Source of the DNA: CAZJHX01 sp964545715
GTDB taxonomy: Bacteria; Myxococcota_A; UBA9042; GCA-2863065
NCBI GenBank assembly: GCA_964545715.1
Contig: CAZJHX010000042.1
Span: 4,857 to 68,856, forward strand
Reading direction: 5' to 3'
DNA length: 64,000 nucleotides
Made by a program: the position numbers and the translations under genes
In this document: positions 50,212-59,438 of the stretch, one piece after another
Layout: each line of letters opens with the position of its first letter
How positions within the stretch are numbered: position 1 is the first letter of the stretch
The notes under the pieces: model-generated
Seen by the model: only the letters and a program-made list of their open reading frames with translations
What the model was told of the DNA's origin: nothing
Databases searched by the model: none

Positions 50212-52443
50212 ATGCGGTATCTGCTGGTAGTGATCGGATTTGTCCTGGCCGGGTGCGGCTCGTCTGACTCGGTGGCCGTTTGTGAGCCCGGGGCGACTCA
50301 GGCGTGCACTTGCCCGTCGGGGTCTGGAGCGCAGACCTGCGCTAACTCCGGGAACAAGTGGCTGACGTGCGAATGTGCTGACGGCGGCACGACGGACGAC
50401 ACCACGACGACCGGCGACACCGGCGCCGACACGGGCGACACCGGCGATCCGACCGAGGAGACGGACACGGGCGCGGACACCGGCGAGCCGCTGTGCCCGG
50501 ACGGCGACTGCGCCCCGTCCAGCGCCAAGATCATCACGCCTGTGGCGGACGCGGCGGTGTGTGGCGTCGTCACCATCGAAGCGACCGCGTCGGATGACAA
50601 CGGCATCACCGTGATTCGCTTCGAGGTGGACGGGGTCCTGATCGGCACCGACGACGCGTCCCCGTATCAGCAGGAGTGGGACTCCGCGCTCGCGTCCGAT
50701 GGCGAGCACACGATCGCCATCACGGCGTTTGACGCGAAACAGCAGTCGGCGGGCGACTCGATCACGGTGACGGTCTCCCAGACCGGAGAGGCCTGCGACG
50801 ACAAGCCAAACGTCGTGATCACCGCGCCCTCCGCGGGCGGCGACACGGTGTACGTGACCGGGACTGTGGAGATCACCGCCGATGCGTCCGACGACGTGGG
50901 CGTGAAGAAGGTGGAGTTTTACGTGGACAACGCGCTGCTGGGCGAGGACACGTCGACGCCGTTTGCGCTGAGCTGGAAGAGCACGGACTTTGACGAGGGC
51001 GCGCACTCCCTCAAGGCCATCGCGTACGACACCGGCGGGCAGACGGCCACCGCACAGCTGGAGGTGACGCTGGACCACACGGCGCCTAAGGTGACGATCG
51101 TGTCGCCCACGTCCACCACCTACACGGACCTCGTTCCGCTGGAGGCTGCGATCGTGGAGCCCTATGCGATCGCGTCGGTCGTCTTTCAGGTGAAGGGCCA
51201 GGCCGCTAAAACGCTGTACGAGCCGCCATGGAACTGGCAGGTCTCCGGGCTCGATCTGCCCAACGGCGTCAGCACCCTCGACGTGGTCGCCACGGACGGC
51301 GCCGGCAATGTGGGCAAGGCGGTCTCGGAGTTCTCGGTATGCAACCCGCAGTGCGCGGGCAAGGTCTGCGGTAGCGACGGGTGTGGCGGTACGTGCGGCG
51401 ACTGCGGCTGCGGTGAGGACTGCTTCGGCGGCGCCTGCGTATTCAACGCCTGCGTCGGCAAGGCGTGCGGCCCCGACGGCTGCGGCGGGACCTGCGGGAC
51501 GTGTGACTGCGGGGAGACCTGCACTCCGGGGGCCACGTGTGTGTTCACCGCGTGCTCGGGTCAGGAGTGCGGCGATGACGGCTGCGGCGGGATCTGTGGC
51601 TTCTGCGGGCCCGGCGACTCCTGCGACGGCGCGGTCTGCGTCTGCTCGCCTTCCTGCGCGGGCGGTGCGTGCAACGACGGCTGCGGCGGAGCCTGCCCCG
51701 GGGCCCCGCCGGCGGTTGGATCGTCCCTCTTTGTCGGGCATATCGTGTCCCTGAGCGTGCCATCGGACGCGGCGACGTACGGCTGTGACGCCAACAACGA
51801 CGGAAAGGTCGACGCGGATGACGGCACCTTCAATACGGTGCTGACCGGCCCGCTGATCGGCGGCGTCGTGGACCTGAACCAGGGCCTGGCGGACAACATC
51901 GAGTCGGGCGCCACGATCTACCTGCTGGAGCTGTTTGACTACATCGGGGCCGACACCGACAAGGCGTCGCTGCACATGTACCAGGGCTCGTCCATCTCGT
52001 TGCAGCCCGACCCCGCGTGCGGTGTGGGCCCGGACCTGGACGACAGCTGCGACTGGCTGGTGGACCCCGCCTCGCTGGACGGCTGCATCGCGGCCACCAA
52101 CGTCAACACGTCGGTTTCAGGCCAGACCCTGGCCGGCGGGCCCGACGATACGAAGTTCCAGTTCCCCTTTGCGGGGTTGCCGCTCGATCTGCCGCTGAAT
52201 GACGCGCGCGTCGGCGGCACCCTCGGGAGCGGCAGCAATTGGATCACGGCAGGGCGCCTGTGCGGCAACTTCCCCAAGCAGGCGTTCTTGGACGCGGTCG
52301 AGGCCGCTTGCGTGGGGCCCAACCCGCCGAGCTTCTGCGCATTCAAGGCGCTGATCGGCAACATCTTCACCTGTGATCCATGCACCATCACGTTCCACTT
52401 CAGCGCCGTGGCGGCCGACAGCCTGACGCTCGGCACTCCCTGA
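50212..52443 (+). CDS. Ig-like and Cys-rich surface lipoprotein
   Basis: 743 residues from the ATG at 50212 (AGGGAGGG upstream). Lipobox VLAGC. After a Thr/Gly/Asp linker come three bacterial Ig-like domains (about 105-385; repeated pattern ITPVADAAVCGVVTIEATASDD, VTGTVEITADASDDVGVKKVEFYVD, SFDGVxTLDVVATDGAGN-type). Next are four modules of the form CxGKxCGxDGCGGxCGxC (about 385-500), common in myxobacteria. The C-terminal about 230 residues are a beta-rich domain with Asp/Asn-rich loops (CDANNDGKVDADDG) that may bind calcium. A surface adhesin or cargo-binding protein is likely. Confidence 0.88.
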   Translation: MRYLLVVIGFVLAGCGSSDSVAVCEPGATQACTCPSGSGAQTCANSGNKWLTCECADGGTTDDTTTTGDTGADTGDTGDPTEETDTGADTGEPLCPDGDCAPSSAKIITPVADAAVCGVVTIEATASDDNGITVIRFEVDGVLIGTDDASPYQQEWDSALASDGEHTIAITAFDAKQQSAGDSITVTVSQTGEACDDKPNVVITAPSAGGDTVYVTGTVEITADASDDVGVKKVEFYVDNALLGEDTSTPFALSWKSTDFDEGAHSLKAIAYDTGGQTATAQLEVTLDHTAPKVTIVSPTSTTYTDLVPLEAAIVEPYAIASVVFQVKGQAAKTLYEPPWNWQVSGLDLPNGVSTLDVVATDGAGNVGKAVSEFSVCNPQCAGKVCGSDGCGGTCGDCGCGEDCFGGACVFNACVGKACGPDGCGGTCGTCDCGETCTPGATCVFTACSGQECGDDGCGGICGFCGPGDSCDGAVCVCSPSCAGGACNDGCGGACPGAPPAVGSSLFVGHIVSLSVPSDAATYGCDANNDGKVDADDGTFNTVLTGPLIGGVVDLNQGLADNIESGATIYLLELFDYIGADTDKASLHMYQGSSISLQPDPACGVGPDLDDSCDWLVDPASLDGCIAATNVNTSVSGQTLAGGPDDTKFQFPFAGLPLDLPLNDARVGGTLGSGSNWITAGRLCGNFPKQAFLDAVEAACVGPNPPSFCAFKALIGNIFTCDPCTITFHFSAVAADSLTLGTP

Positions 52444-52463
52444 GGCTTTCATGACACGCCTGT

Positions 52464-54536
52464 CTAGCAGCAGGCGGAGAGGGCCGCCAGCAGGTGCCCG
52501 GCCGTGGGATGGCGGTCCTCTCGGGCCTTGGACATCGCCACCTGCAGGTGCTCCGCAAACTGGTCCGGTAGCTCGGGGACCATGTCGCGTGCGTTGGGCG
52601 GCGGTGTGTTCATGTGATGCGCCAGGACGTCGCCTGTTGGGAACGGCGGCTCGCCCGTCAGGCACGTGTAAAACATGGCGGCCAGGCTGTAGATGTCCGT
52701 GCGGCGGTCAATCGGGTCGCAGACGACCTGCTCGGGGCTCATGTAATAGGGCGTGCCGGCGATCATCATCGTCTGCTCCTTATGCACGTCGAGCGGCCGC
52801 GCCAGGCCGAAGTCCAGCAGCTTCACGACGCCGTCCCAGCTCATCATGACGTTGGCAGGCTTGAGGTCGCGGTGCACGATGTGGCGCGCGTGCGCATAGT
52901 CGATCGCGTCGCACAGTGGCTTGGCGATGGCCAGCAGCTCGCGGTAGGACAGGCGGCCGCCAGCCTCTTTGAGCATAGCGCTGAGGTCACGTCCGTCGAT
53001 CAGCTCCATGGTGTAGTGGACCGGCTCGGAGTTCTCGACGTCGTAGATCTGGATGATGCCGGGGTGGTTCAGCTTTGAGACCAGCTTGGCCTCTTCGCCG
53101 AAGCGCGCGCGAAGCTCGTCATCGCCGACCAGCTCCGGGTTCAAGAACTTGATGGCCACGTCGTGGCCCATGGCGCGGTCGTAGGCCTCGTAGACCTCGC
53201 CGCCCCCACCCACGCCGATCTGCTTGCCCAGCGTGTAGCGTTTCAGGGCGCTGCGCACCCAGGCCGGGCGTCCGCCAGAGCTGTTGTGGTTGCCGACCGG
53301 CTTGCTGCGGCGTCCCTCAACGGCAACGCCGCCTCCACCTGTCGTGTGACGGCGGTGGGTGGTCGTGCCGGCGAGCTTGGCCTCAATCGCGGCCGCACGG
53401 GCGGTGATCTCAGGCGACGTGAGCCCGGAGTTGACGAGCAGGGCCAGCGCGTCCAGCGCCTTTCTGTGGCGCCCGCACTGGTCTCTGAAGTCGGCCAGCT
53501 TCACGAACAGTCGTGCGTTTTCCTGCGACGGAATGCACTCGCCCAGATACACCTCCAGCGACGTACAGGCTCGCTGGTGGTCGCCCTTGCGCTCGTAAAG
53601 CGCCGCCAGCATGCGATTGGCGTCGGCAAACTGGGGCGTAAGCGGCGCCACGTCCTCCAGGTATGTGATGGCGGAGTCCACGTCCCGCACCTGGAGCGCC
53701 AGCTTGCCCGCGTCGTAGGCCATGCCCTTTCGGAAGAGGCAATAGGCGACCTTGGCGCCGTTCTTGACCCGCTGCCAACAGGCGCCGGCGCGGTCCCAGT
53801 CCTCGCCCTGCTCGAACATGTCGGCGGCGGCCTCGAACTGACCGGCGGCGCGCAGGACCCGCGCTGCCTGGGTGGGTGATCCGGCTCGCTTGTACATCTT
53901 CAGGGCCTGGTCCGGGCGCCCCGCTTTCTTGAATTGGACGGCGGCCTTTTCGAACTCCTGTGCGTCCACGAAGTAGCGCGCTGCCCGCTCGTGCTCGCTC
54001 TTCATCGCGCAGACCTCGCCCATGAGGTCTGCGGCGCGCTTTCGGTCGCCGATCTCGATGCACAGGTCGATCGCAGGCTGGTACAGCTCTGCGGCCAGAT
54101 ACGCATCGATGGCGCGCTTGTTCTCGCCGGCCATGCGGAAGTACTCCGCCGCGTCGCCGAACTTGCCCAGCTTCAGCAGCAGCGCCGCGGCGCGGACAAA
54201 CTGCTCCAGCTCAGTCCAGTGCTCTACCGCCTCTGCCAGCCGTCCCGCACCCTCCAGTCGCTGAGCGGCGTCTTGCAACGCGAACCGCGACTGGCCTGAG
54301 AGCTTGGTCGACCATGCACCCGGTGGAGCCGGTGCCCGCAACGCCTGCCCCGATGCGCCGTCCAGGCCGGCCTCCCGCGCGTCCAACACGCGGCGGCGCA
54401 GGCTCGCGCGCAACAGCGCCAGGCACAGCCCCAGGGCCATCAGCCCGAGGACGCCGGCTGCGGCGACCATCGGGTTGACCCACTGGTGTGACCCGTAAAG
54501 GAGGCCACTGGTCTGTCCGAGCGCGAGTGTGGTCAT
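52464..54536 (-). CDS. Membrane TPR-kinase (Ser/Thr kinase at C-terminus)
   Basis: 690 residues with unusual order: an N-terminal transmembrane helix (about 22-44), many TPR-like repeats (about 80-375; units such as AAEYFRMAGENKRAIDAYLAAELYQPA) and then a Hanks kinase (about 425-680). The kinase is complete: GVGGGGEV, VAIKFL, IVHRDLKPAN (about 552-561) and DFG, with an activation-loop TMMIAGTPYYMSPEQ. No transmembrane helix follows the kinase, so both TPRs and kinase face the cytoplasm. The TPRs probably recruit substrates. Divergent from the second kinase gene across a short AT-rich spacer. Confidence 0.92.
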   Translation of the reverse strand: MTTLALGQTSGLLYGSHQWVNPMVAAAGVLGLMALGLCLALLRASLRRRVLDAREAGLDGASGQALRAPAPPGAWSTKLSGQSRFALQDAAQRLEGAGRLAEAVEHWTELEQFVRAAALLLKLGKFGDAAEYFRMAGENKRAIDAYLAAELYQPAIDLCIEIGDRKRAADLMGEVCAMKSEHERAARYFVDAQEFEKAAVQFKKAGRPDQALKMYKRAGSPTQAARVLRAAGQFEAAADMFEQGEDWDRAGACWQRVKNGAKVAYCLFRKGMAYDAGKLALQVRDVDSAITYLEDVAPLTPQFADANRMLAALYERKGDHQRACTSLEVYLGECIPSQENARLFVKLADFRDQCGRHRKALDALALLVNSGLTSPEITARAAAIEAKLAGTTTHRRHTTGGGGVAVEGRRSKPVGNHNSSGGRPAWVRSALKRYTLGKQIGVGGGGEVYEAYDRAMGHDVAIKFLNPELVGDDELRARFGEEAKLVSKLNHPGIIQIYDVENSEPVHYTMELIDGRDLSAMLKEAGGRLSYRELLAIAKPLCDAIDYAHARHIVHRDLKPANVMMSWDGVVKLLDFGLARPLDVHKEQTMMIAGTPYYMSPEQVVCDPIDRRTDIYSLAAMFYTCLTGEPPFPTGDVLAHHMNTPPPNARDMVPELPDQFAEHLQVAMSKAREDRHPTAGHLLAALSACC

Positions 54537-54651
54537 GATCTGTTTTATTTAGTCGGTACATATTTGCGGTCGCATAAGTTGGATTCGCGCGACGGGGCTC
54601 GTTTTGCGCACGACTTCGACTCTGCGCGCTGTGCGTGTTATTTCCAGGGTA
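54537..54651. promoter_or_regulatory. AT-rich divergent promoter region between two kinase genes
   Basis: 115 bp separate the divergent starts. The part next to the minus-strand gene (TTTTATTTAG, TACATATTT, CATAAG) is far more AT-rich than the surroundings and holds several TA-rich -10-like hexamers on both strands, but no -35/-10 pair is convincing. No sigma54 -24/-12 element found. Confidence 0.4.
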
Positions 54652-55821
54652 ATGACTGAAGAGTTGCGTCAGCAGCTGGAGCAGGATCTGGCACCGGACC
54701 TTGAGGTGATCCGTCACATCAGTGACAGCGCCACAGCGACCGTGTTTTTGGCCCGTGAGGTCGCGCTGAAGCGGCTGGTCGTGGTCAAAGTGCTGGCGCC
54801 TGAGCTGGCCTGCAAAGAGCGCGCAGTGGCTCGCTTCGAGCGCGAAGCGCAGGCCGCAGCCTCTCTGACTCACCCCAACGTCGTTGCAGTCCACAGCGTC
54901 GGGCGCATGTCCAACGGCACGCCGTACATGGTCATGCAGCACGTGAAGGGTCGCAGCATGGAGAGCCGGTTGGCCGCGGAAGGGCCGCTGCCCCCCACGG
55001 AGGTGCGGCACATCGTCGCAGAGGTCGCCTCCGTCTTGGCGGCTGCCCACCAGAACGGCATTGTGCATCGCGACGTCACGCCGGCGAATATCCTGCAGGA
55101 GGAGCAGAGCGGGCGCATCCTGCTCAGCGACTTCGGCATCGTGGCTGTCCTCTCGCGCGGCGACGCCGTCATGGACGAGCGCCTCACGCTGGTCGGCGAG
55201 GTGCTGGGCAACCCGATGTACTCGCCCCCGGAGCAGAAATACGGCGGCGACGTTTCGGACCGCAGCGACATCTTCAGCCTGGGCGTCACCGCCTATCAGC
55301 TGCTGACCGAGAAGGGCATCCGCCTGCGCATGAACCCGGGCACGCTGTACGACTACCGCACCGACGTGGACCCGGTGCTGGCCCGCCTGCTGGAGCGCTG
55401 TGTGGAGATGCAGCCGGACAGCCGGCCCAGCGCCCGCGACATCTCGCGGCGCCTCAGCGAGCCTGCAACCAGCACCATCACGTCTATGCATGTCGACGAG
55501 CTCACCGGCGCGGCCGCCAACGGTCCGCTGATCGAGCGGCTGCAGTCCAAGCGGCTGCCGCAGTGGCTGGGCGCCTACATCGTAGCGGGCTTCATGCTGT
55601 TGGAAGGGACCGACATGCTGGCCGACCGCGGGATCATCCCCGAGATCGTGTGGAAGCTGTATCTGGCGACGTATGCGTGTGGGATGGCCGCGGTTGCGAT
55701 CGTCGCGTGGTACCACGGGGCGCCCGGCAGGCAGAGCGTCACCCCCGTGGAGGTGGCGCTGCTCAGCGCCGTAACCGTCGTCTGGCTGATGATCGGCGGC
55801 GTTATGTGGGCAACCGTCTAG
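54652..55821 (+). CDS. Hanks-type kinase with degenerate Gly-loop and C-terminal membrane helices
   Basis: 389 residues from the ATG at 54652 (CAGGGT upstream). The kinase domain spans about 10-270: Lys46 in VVVKVL, HRDVTPANIL (139-148) and SDFG. Two departures from the norm: the Gly-rich loop reads ISDSATATVFLA, lacking all three glycines, and the catalytic loop has Thr143 where HRDLKPxN kinases have Lys. HRDVTP-type loops occur in other bacterial kinases, so activity is possible but may be low. Three hydrophobic helices (about 300-388) anchor the C-terminus. It may act as a partner or regulator of the divergent TPR-kinase. Confidence 0.88.
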   Translation: MTEELRQQLEQDLAPDLEVIRHISDSATATVFLAREVALKRLVVVKVLAPELACKERAVARFEREAQAAASLTHPNVVAVHSVGRMSNGTPYMVMQHVKGRSMESRLAAEGPLPPTEVRHIVAEVASVLAAAHQNGIVHRDVTPANILQEEQSGRILLSDFGIVAVLSRGDAVMDERLTLVGEVLGNPMYSPPEQKYGGDVSDRSDIFSLGVTAYQLLTEKGIRLRMNPGTLYDYRTDVDPVLARLLERCVEMQPDSRPSARDISRRLSEPATSTITSMHVDELTGAAANGPLIERLQSKRLPQWLGAYIVAGFMLLEGTDMLADRGIIPEIVWKLYLATYACGMAAVAIVAWYHGAPGRQSVTPVEVALLSAVTVVWLMIGGVMWATV

Positions 55822-55831
55822 CTCGAGTGGC

Positions 55832-57109
55832 CTAGCAGGCCTCCAGAACCGCGCCCGCTCCCAGACCGCCCGCCGCACAGATCCCCAGCAGCGCCGTCTT
55901 TTTGCCCGTCAGCTGCAGCTCGTTGGCCATGGTCGTGACCATGCGCGCTCCGGTAGCGCCGAACGGGTGCCCTATCGCGACCGAGCCGCCGTGCACGTTG
56001 AGCTTGGCCACGTCGATTGCGCCCGGCGCCTTTGTCTGACCAAGACGCGCCTCGGCAAACGCGTCGCTCTCCATCATCTTCAACACGCTCAGCACCTGGG
56101 CCGCAAAGGCCTCGTGGATGTCCACGAGATCGATATCCGACAGCGACAAGCCCGCCCGCTTGAGCGCGCGCGGCATGGCGATCGCCGGTCCCATCAGCAG
56201 CTGATCCGCCGGGTCCACGCCCACGTACGACCAGCTCTTGAAGGCGGCCAGCGGGGTCATGCCCAGCGCCTTGGCCTTGTCTTCGCTCATCAGCAGCACT
56301 GCTGCGGCGCCGTCCCTCACCCCGCTGGAGTTGCCCGCCGTCAGCGTCCCGTCTTTGGCAAAGACCGGGCGCAGCCGCGCGATCTTCTCCACGCTGGTGT
56401 CGCCACGGACCAGGCCGTCGCTGTGGATCCACTTGCCCTCGGGCGTCTGAACAGGCGCCACCTCCTGGTCGAAGCGTCCGGACGCGATCGCCTCCGCCGC
56501 CCGGTGGTGTGAGCGCACGGCAAACTCGTCCTGCGCCTCGCGCGTCACGCCGTTGCGCCCCGCCATCTCCTCGGCGGCCTCGCCCATGACCTGACCTGTG
56601 CTGCGCTCGGCGATCTTCGGCCGCTTGGGCAGGATCTCCGAGAGCGGGGTCAGCTGCGACATCACGGCCAGCACGTCGTTGAAGCCTGCTTTGCCAAACG
56701 CCAGCGGCGCCAGCGCGTGGATCAGCTTCTGCGGCAGCTTCACCTCGGCGTTGCTGGTGGAGTCCGACCCGCCCGCGATCACCACGTCGGCGTCACCGCG
56801 CTCGATGGTGGCGACGGCGCTGGTGATCGCCTGCAGGCCCGAGGCGCAGGCGCGCGTGACCGTGTGGGCCTCCACCGACGCCGGCAGCTTGAGATCCAGC
56901 GCGATCTCGCGGCCCACGTTTGGCGCGTAACCGGGCAGCACCACACCGCCCCACACGATGGCGTCCACGTCCTTTCGCGACAGCCCCGTGCGCTCCAGCA
57001 GCGCCGCGGTGGCGGCCACACCGAGATCGATGGTGTCCATCTTCATGAACGGCCCAAAGGCCTTGACGAAGGGCGTTCGTGTGCCCGAAACGATAACTGC
57101 GCGCGCCAT
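55832..57109 (-). CDS. Acetyl-CoA acetyltransferase (thiolase, FadI/FadA2-like)
   Basis: 425 residues. Catalytic motifs: Cys88 in TRACASGLQAI (acyl-enzyme), NVHGGSVAIGHPFGATGAR (His) and GICAAGGLGAGAV (second Cys). Length and the long loop domain fit the FadI-like trifunctional-complex thiolases, which release acetyl-CoA from 3-ketoacyl-CoA or condense it. It is the last gene of the operon, 3 bp behind the long FabG; neighbours supply dehydrogenation, hydration and ketoacyl reduction steps. By gene content this matches the mycobacterial htdX-fabG4-fadA2-fadE5 locus. Confidence 0.93.
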   Translation of the reverse strand: MARAVIVSGTRTPFVKAFGPFMKMDTIDLGVAATAALLERTGLSRKDVDAIVWGGVVLPGYAPNVGREIALDLKLPASVEAHTVTRACASGLQAITSAVATIERGDADVVIAGGSDSTSNAEVKLPQKLIHALAPLAFGKAGFNDVLAVMSQLTPLSEILPKRPKIAERSTGQVMGEAAEEMAGRNGVTREAQDEFAVRSHHRAAEAIASGRFDQEVAPVQTPEGKWIHSDGLVRGDTSVEKIARLRPVFAKDGTLTAGNSSGVRDGAAAVLLMSEDKAKALGMTPLAAFKSWSYVGVDPADQLLMGPAIAMPRALKRAGLSLSDIDLVDIHEAFAAQVLSVLKMMESDAFAEARLGQTKAPGAIDVAKLNVHGGSVAIGHPFGATGARMVTTMANELQLTGKKTALLGICAAGGLGAGAVLEAC

Positions 57110-57112
57110 GAT

Positions 57113-58531
57113 CTATCTCCCAACCAGCGCGCCGCCACAGACGCGAAGCACCTGCCCGGTCACGCCCTGCGCGCCCGGGGTCGCCAAAAACACGATGGCG
57201 TTGCCGATGTCCTGAGGCAGGCCGCCCTGGCCCAGACTGTTCATCCGCCGCGCGGCCTCGCGAATGGCAAACGGAATGGCCGCCGTCAGGCGTGTCTCGA
57301 TGAAGCCGGGGGCGATGGCGTTGACCGTCACCTGCTGCTTCTTGAGCTTCTTCGCCAGGGCCCCGACATAGCCGATGATCCCCGACTTGGACGCCGCGTA
57401 GTTGGTCTGGCCCACGTTGCCCGCGATGCCCGCGATGGACGACAAGCAGATGATCCGCCCGCCCTTCTTCAGCACCTTCTCGTCGACCAGCGCCTCGGTG
57501 ATCCGGCCCACCGCGCCCAGGTTGACGTCGATGGTCTGGTCCCACCACAGCTCTTTCATCTTGGCCAGCGTCTTGTCGCGCGTGATGCCGGCGTTGTGGA
57601 CCACGATGTCCACGCCGCCGTACTCGGCTTTCAGCGCCGCTGCGATCTTCTGGGGGGCGTCCTTGTCGGTCACGTCCACCAGCAGCACGCCGCCGTGAAG
57701 CTCGCGGGCCAGCTTGCTGGTCGGTCCGTCGTCCTGCGGGCGGTCCAGGCACACCACGGTGGCGCCCTCTTCAGCCAGCAGCCGGGCCGTCGCCGCGCCG
57801 ATGCCGCGAGCCGCGCCGGTCACCAGCGCCACTTTGCCCTCCAGGGGACACACCCAGGCCCCGGTCGCAGCGCCGCTCACCGTGAGCGGCTGACCCGAGA
57901 TGTAGCCCGAGCGATGCGACAGCAGATAGCGCAGCGGCCCCGCGAGACCGGCTTCGCCGCCCTTTTGAACCAGCAGCAGGTTGGCCGTGGAGCCCTTCTT
58001 GCCCAGCTCTTTGCCCAGGCTGCGCACAAAGCCGTCCAGCGCACCTTGCGCCGCCGCCGTCGCCGGGTCCTTCTGGCTCTCCGCCGGCTGTCCCAGCACA
58101 ACCACCCGCGCGTTGCGGTTCAGGCGGCCGAGCAGCGGGTGAAAGAAGTCGTACAGCGCCCGCAGCGCCGCGGGTGACGTGATCGCTGTGCCATCCATCA
58201 CCAGGGCGTCAAAGCGGCGCGAGTCCGTCAGATCGATCGCGGCCGGCGGGCGGCCAAACGCCTCACCCGGGCGCACAAACGCCTCCATCGCGGCGTCGCC
58301 CTCAAAGATGTGCGGGTTGGCTCCGGCCTCGGTCAGCACCTCGGCGAGCGCCGCGACCATCTTCTTGTTGTCCGACACGCACAGCGCCACGTCGCGGTCG
58401 GCCAGTGGCCGCTCCACCATGGGCCCTTTCGGGCGTCGCAGCGGCTGCGGCATCGGGATCGGCAGGCCCAATCCCTTGATCAGGTTTCGCGCCTGCGGGT
58501 TCTTGCCAAGCTCCAGGAGAATGTCGCTCAT
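57113..58531 (-). CDS. fabG: Long 3-ketoacyl reductase (FabG4-like)
   Basis: 472 residues, about twice the length of FabG. The N-terminal half (about 1-225) is a flavodoxin/Rossmann-like domain without the NAD motif; the C-terminal half is a full SDR reductase with TGAARGIG (about 239-246), the NAG motif HNAG, catalytic Ser in SSIAG and YAASK (Tyr/Lys). This is the high-molecular-weight FabG plan known from mycobacterial FabG4, which uses NAD(H) and acts on 3-ketoacyl-CoA. ATG overlaps the MaoC stop by 4 bp. Confidence 0.93.
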   Translation of the reverse strand: MSDILLELGKNPQARNLIKGLGLPIPMPQPLRRPKGPMVERPLADRDVALCVSDNKKMVAALAEVLTEAGANPHIFEGDAAMEAFVRPGEAFGRPPAAIDLTDSRRFDALVMDGTAITSPAALRALYDFFHPLLGRLNRNARVVVLGQPAESQKDPATAAAQGALDGFVRSLGKELGKKGSTANLLLVQKGGEAGLAGPLRYLLSHRSGYISGQPLTVSGAATGAWVCPLEGKVALVTGAARGIGAATARLLAEEGATVVCLDRPQDDGPTSKLARELHGGVLLVDVTDKDAPQKIAAALKAEYGGVDIVVHNAGITRDKTLAKMKELWWDQTIDVNLGAVGRITEALVDEKVLKKGGRIICLSSIAGIAGNVGQTNYAASKSGIIGYVGALAKKLKKQQVTVNAIAPGFIETRLTAAIPFAIREAARRMNSLGQGGLPQDIGNAIVFLATPGAQGVTGQVLRVCGGALVGR

Positions 58532-59436
58532 TCGGTCACCTCGTACGAACCGGTCATATAGGCGGGGCCGTCGGGGGCGTCCCCGACATAAACGGTGTTG
58601 CTGTCGGCCGAGCCGACGTACAGGCCCACCCGTGCGGGCAGGACCAGTGGGCGCGTGAACTTGACGTCAAACACGCGGATGGTCCGGGCGCCCTTGAACG
58701 CCTGGCGGTTCAGGCCCTCCCAGGCCCGCGCCAGCGTCGAGAACCCGTGCAGGATCGTGTTACGGAAGCCCGATGCGCGGGCGTACGCCGGCACCCAATG
58801 GACCGGGTTGAAATCACCCGTCAGCTTGGCGAAGTCCAGGCCCGCGTCCGGTCGCAGCCGCCAGTAGTCGACCTCGCGCGCGTCCGCCGGCACGCGCGGC
58901 TTCTCTTTGCGGGCGCCGTTCGTTTTTTTCTTGCCGCCCTTGAGCGGCACGATGGCGTACAGGTCCGCGATCAGCGCGTCAGGCGCGGCCTGCGTACCGG
59001 TGATGATCCGCTGGTTGAGCACCGCTCGGCGCCCGTTGTCGTCGATGCCGGCCAGGTGGGCCCGCACCGTCAGCGGCTGGTCGCTGGGCAGCGGTGCGTT
59101 GACCTGCACCCGGCACCCGCCGTTCAGCACCTTCACCAGAGGATATGGGATCCCCGCCAGGGTCTGCGACGCCAGCCCAAAGCCCCACTGCGGAAACAAG
59201 TGAGGCGGCAGCACCTTGCGATAGGCCCGCGGGTCGCCGCCGACATGGCGCACGTAGTCGCGGATCAGCTCTTTGGGACGCGGCTGGATCACCCGCACGA
59301 TCTCGGGCCCGGGCAGCGTCGGCGCATGCCCGTTGGAGCCGCTCGTGAAATGCTGCTGCAGCGCCGACAGCGCCGTGCGCCCAAGGCTGGCCAGAACCGG
59401 ACCCTGCTGCAGAATGTGTTTACTGGAAACCGCCAT
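58528..59436 (-). CDS. MaoC-like (R)-specific enoyl-CoA hydratase (HtdX-like)
   Basis: 302 residues from the ATG at 59436, two bases after the acyl-CoA dehydrogenase stop. The C-terminal hot-dog domain carries the hydratase 2 motif DFAKLTGDFNPVHWVPAYARASGF (Asp and His catalytic) and ILHGFSTLA. The N-terminal half is a second, non-catalytic hot-dog (LSALQQHF, PHLFPQWGFGLAS). The two-domain length matches HtdX-type enzymes that hydrate 2-enoyl-CoA to (R)-3-hydroxyacyl-CoA. Works with the neighbouring FabG. Confidence 0.9.
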   Translation of the reverse strand: MAVSSKHILQQGPVLASLGRTALSALQQHFTSGSNGHAPTLPGPEIVRVIQPRPKELIRDYVRHVGGDPRAYRKVLPPHLFPQWGFGLASQTLAGIPYPLVKVLNGGCRVQVNAPLPSDQPLTVRAHLAGIDDNGRRAVLNQRIITGTQAAPDALIADLYAIVPLKGGKKKTNGARKEKPRVPADAREVDYWRLRPDAGLDFAKLTGDFNPVHWVPAYARASGFRNTILHGFSTLARAWEGLNRQAFKGARTIRVFDVKFTRPLVLPARVGLYVGSADSNTVYVGDAPDGPAYMTGSYEVTE

Positions 59437-59438
59437 GA

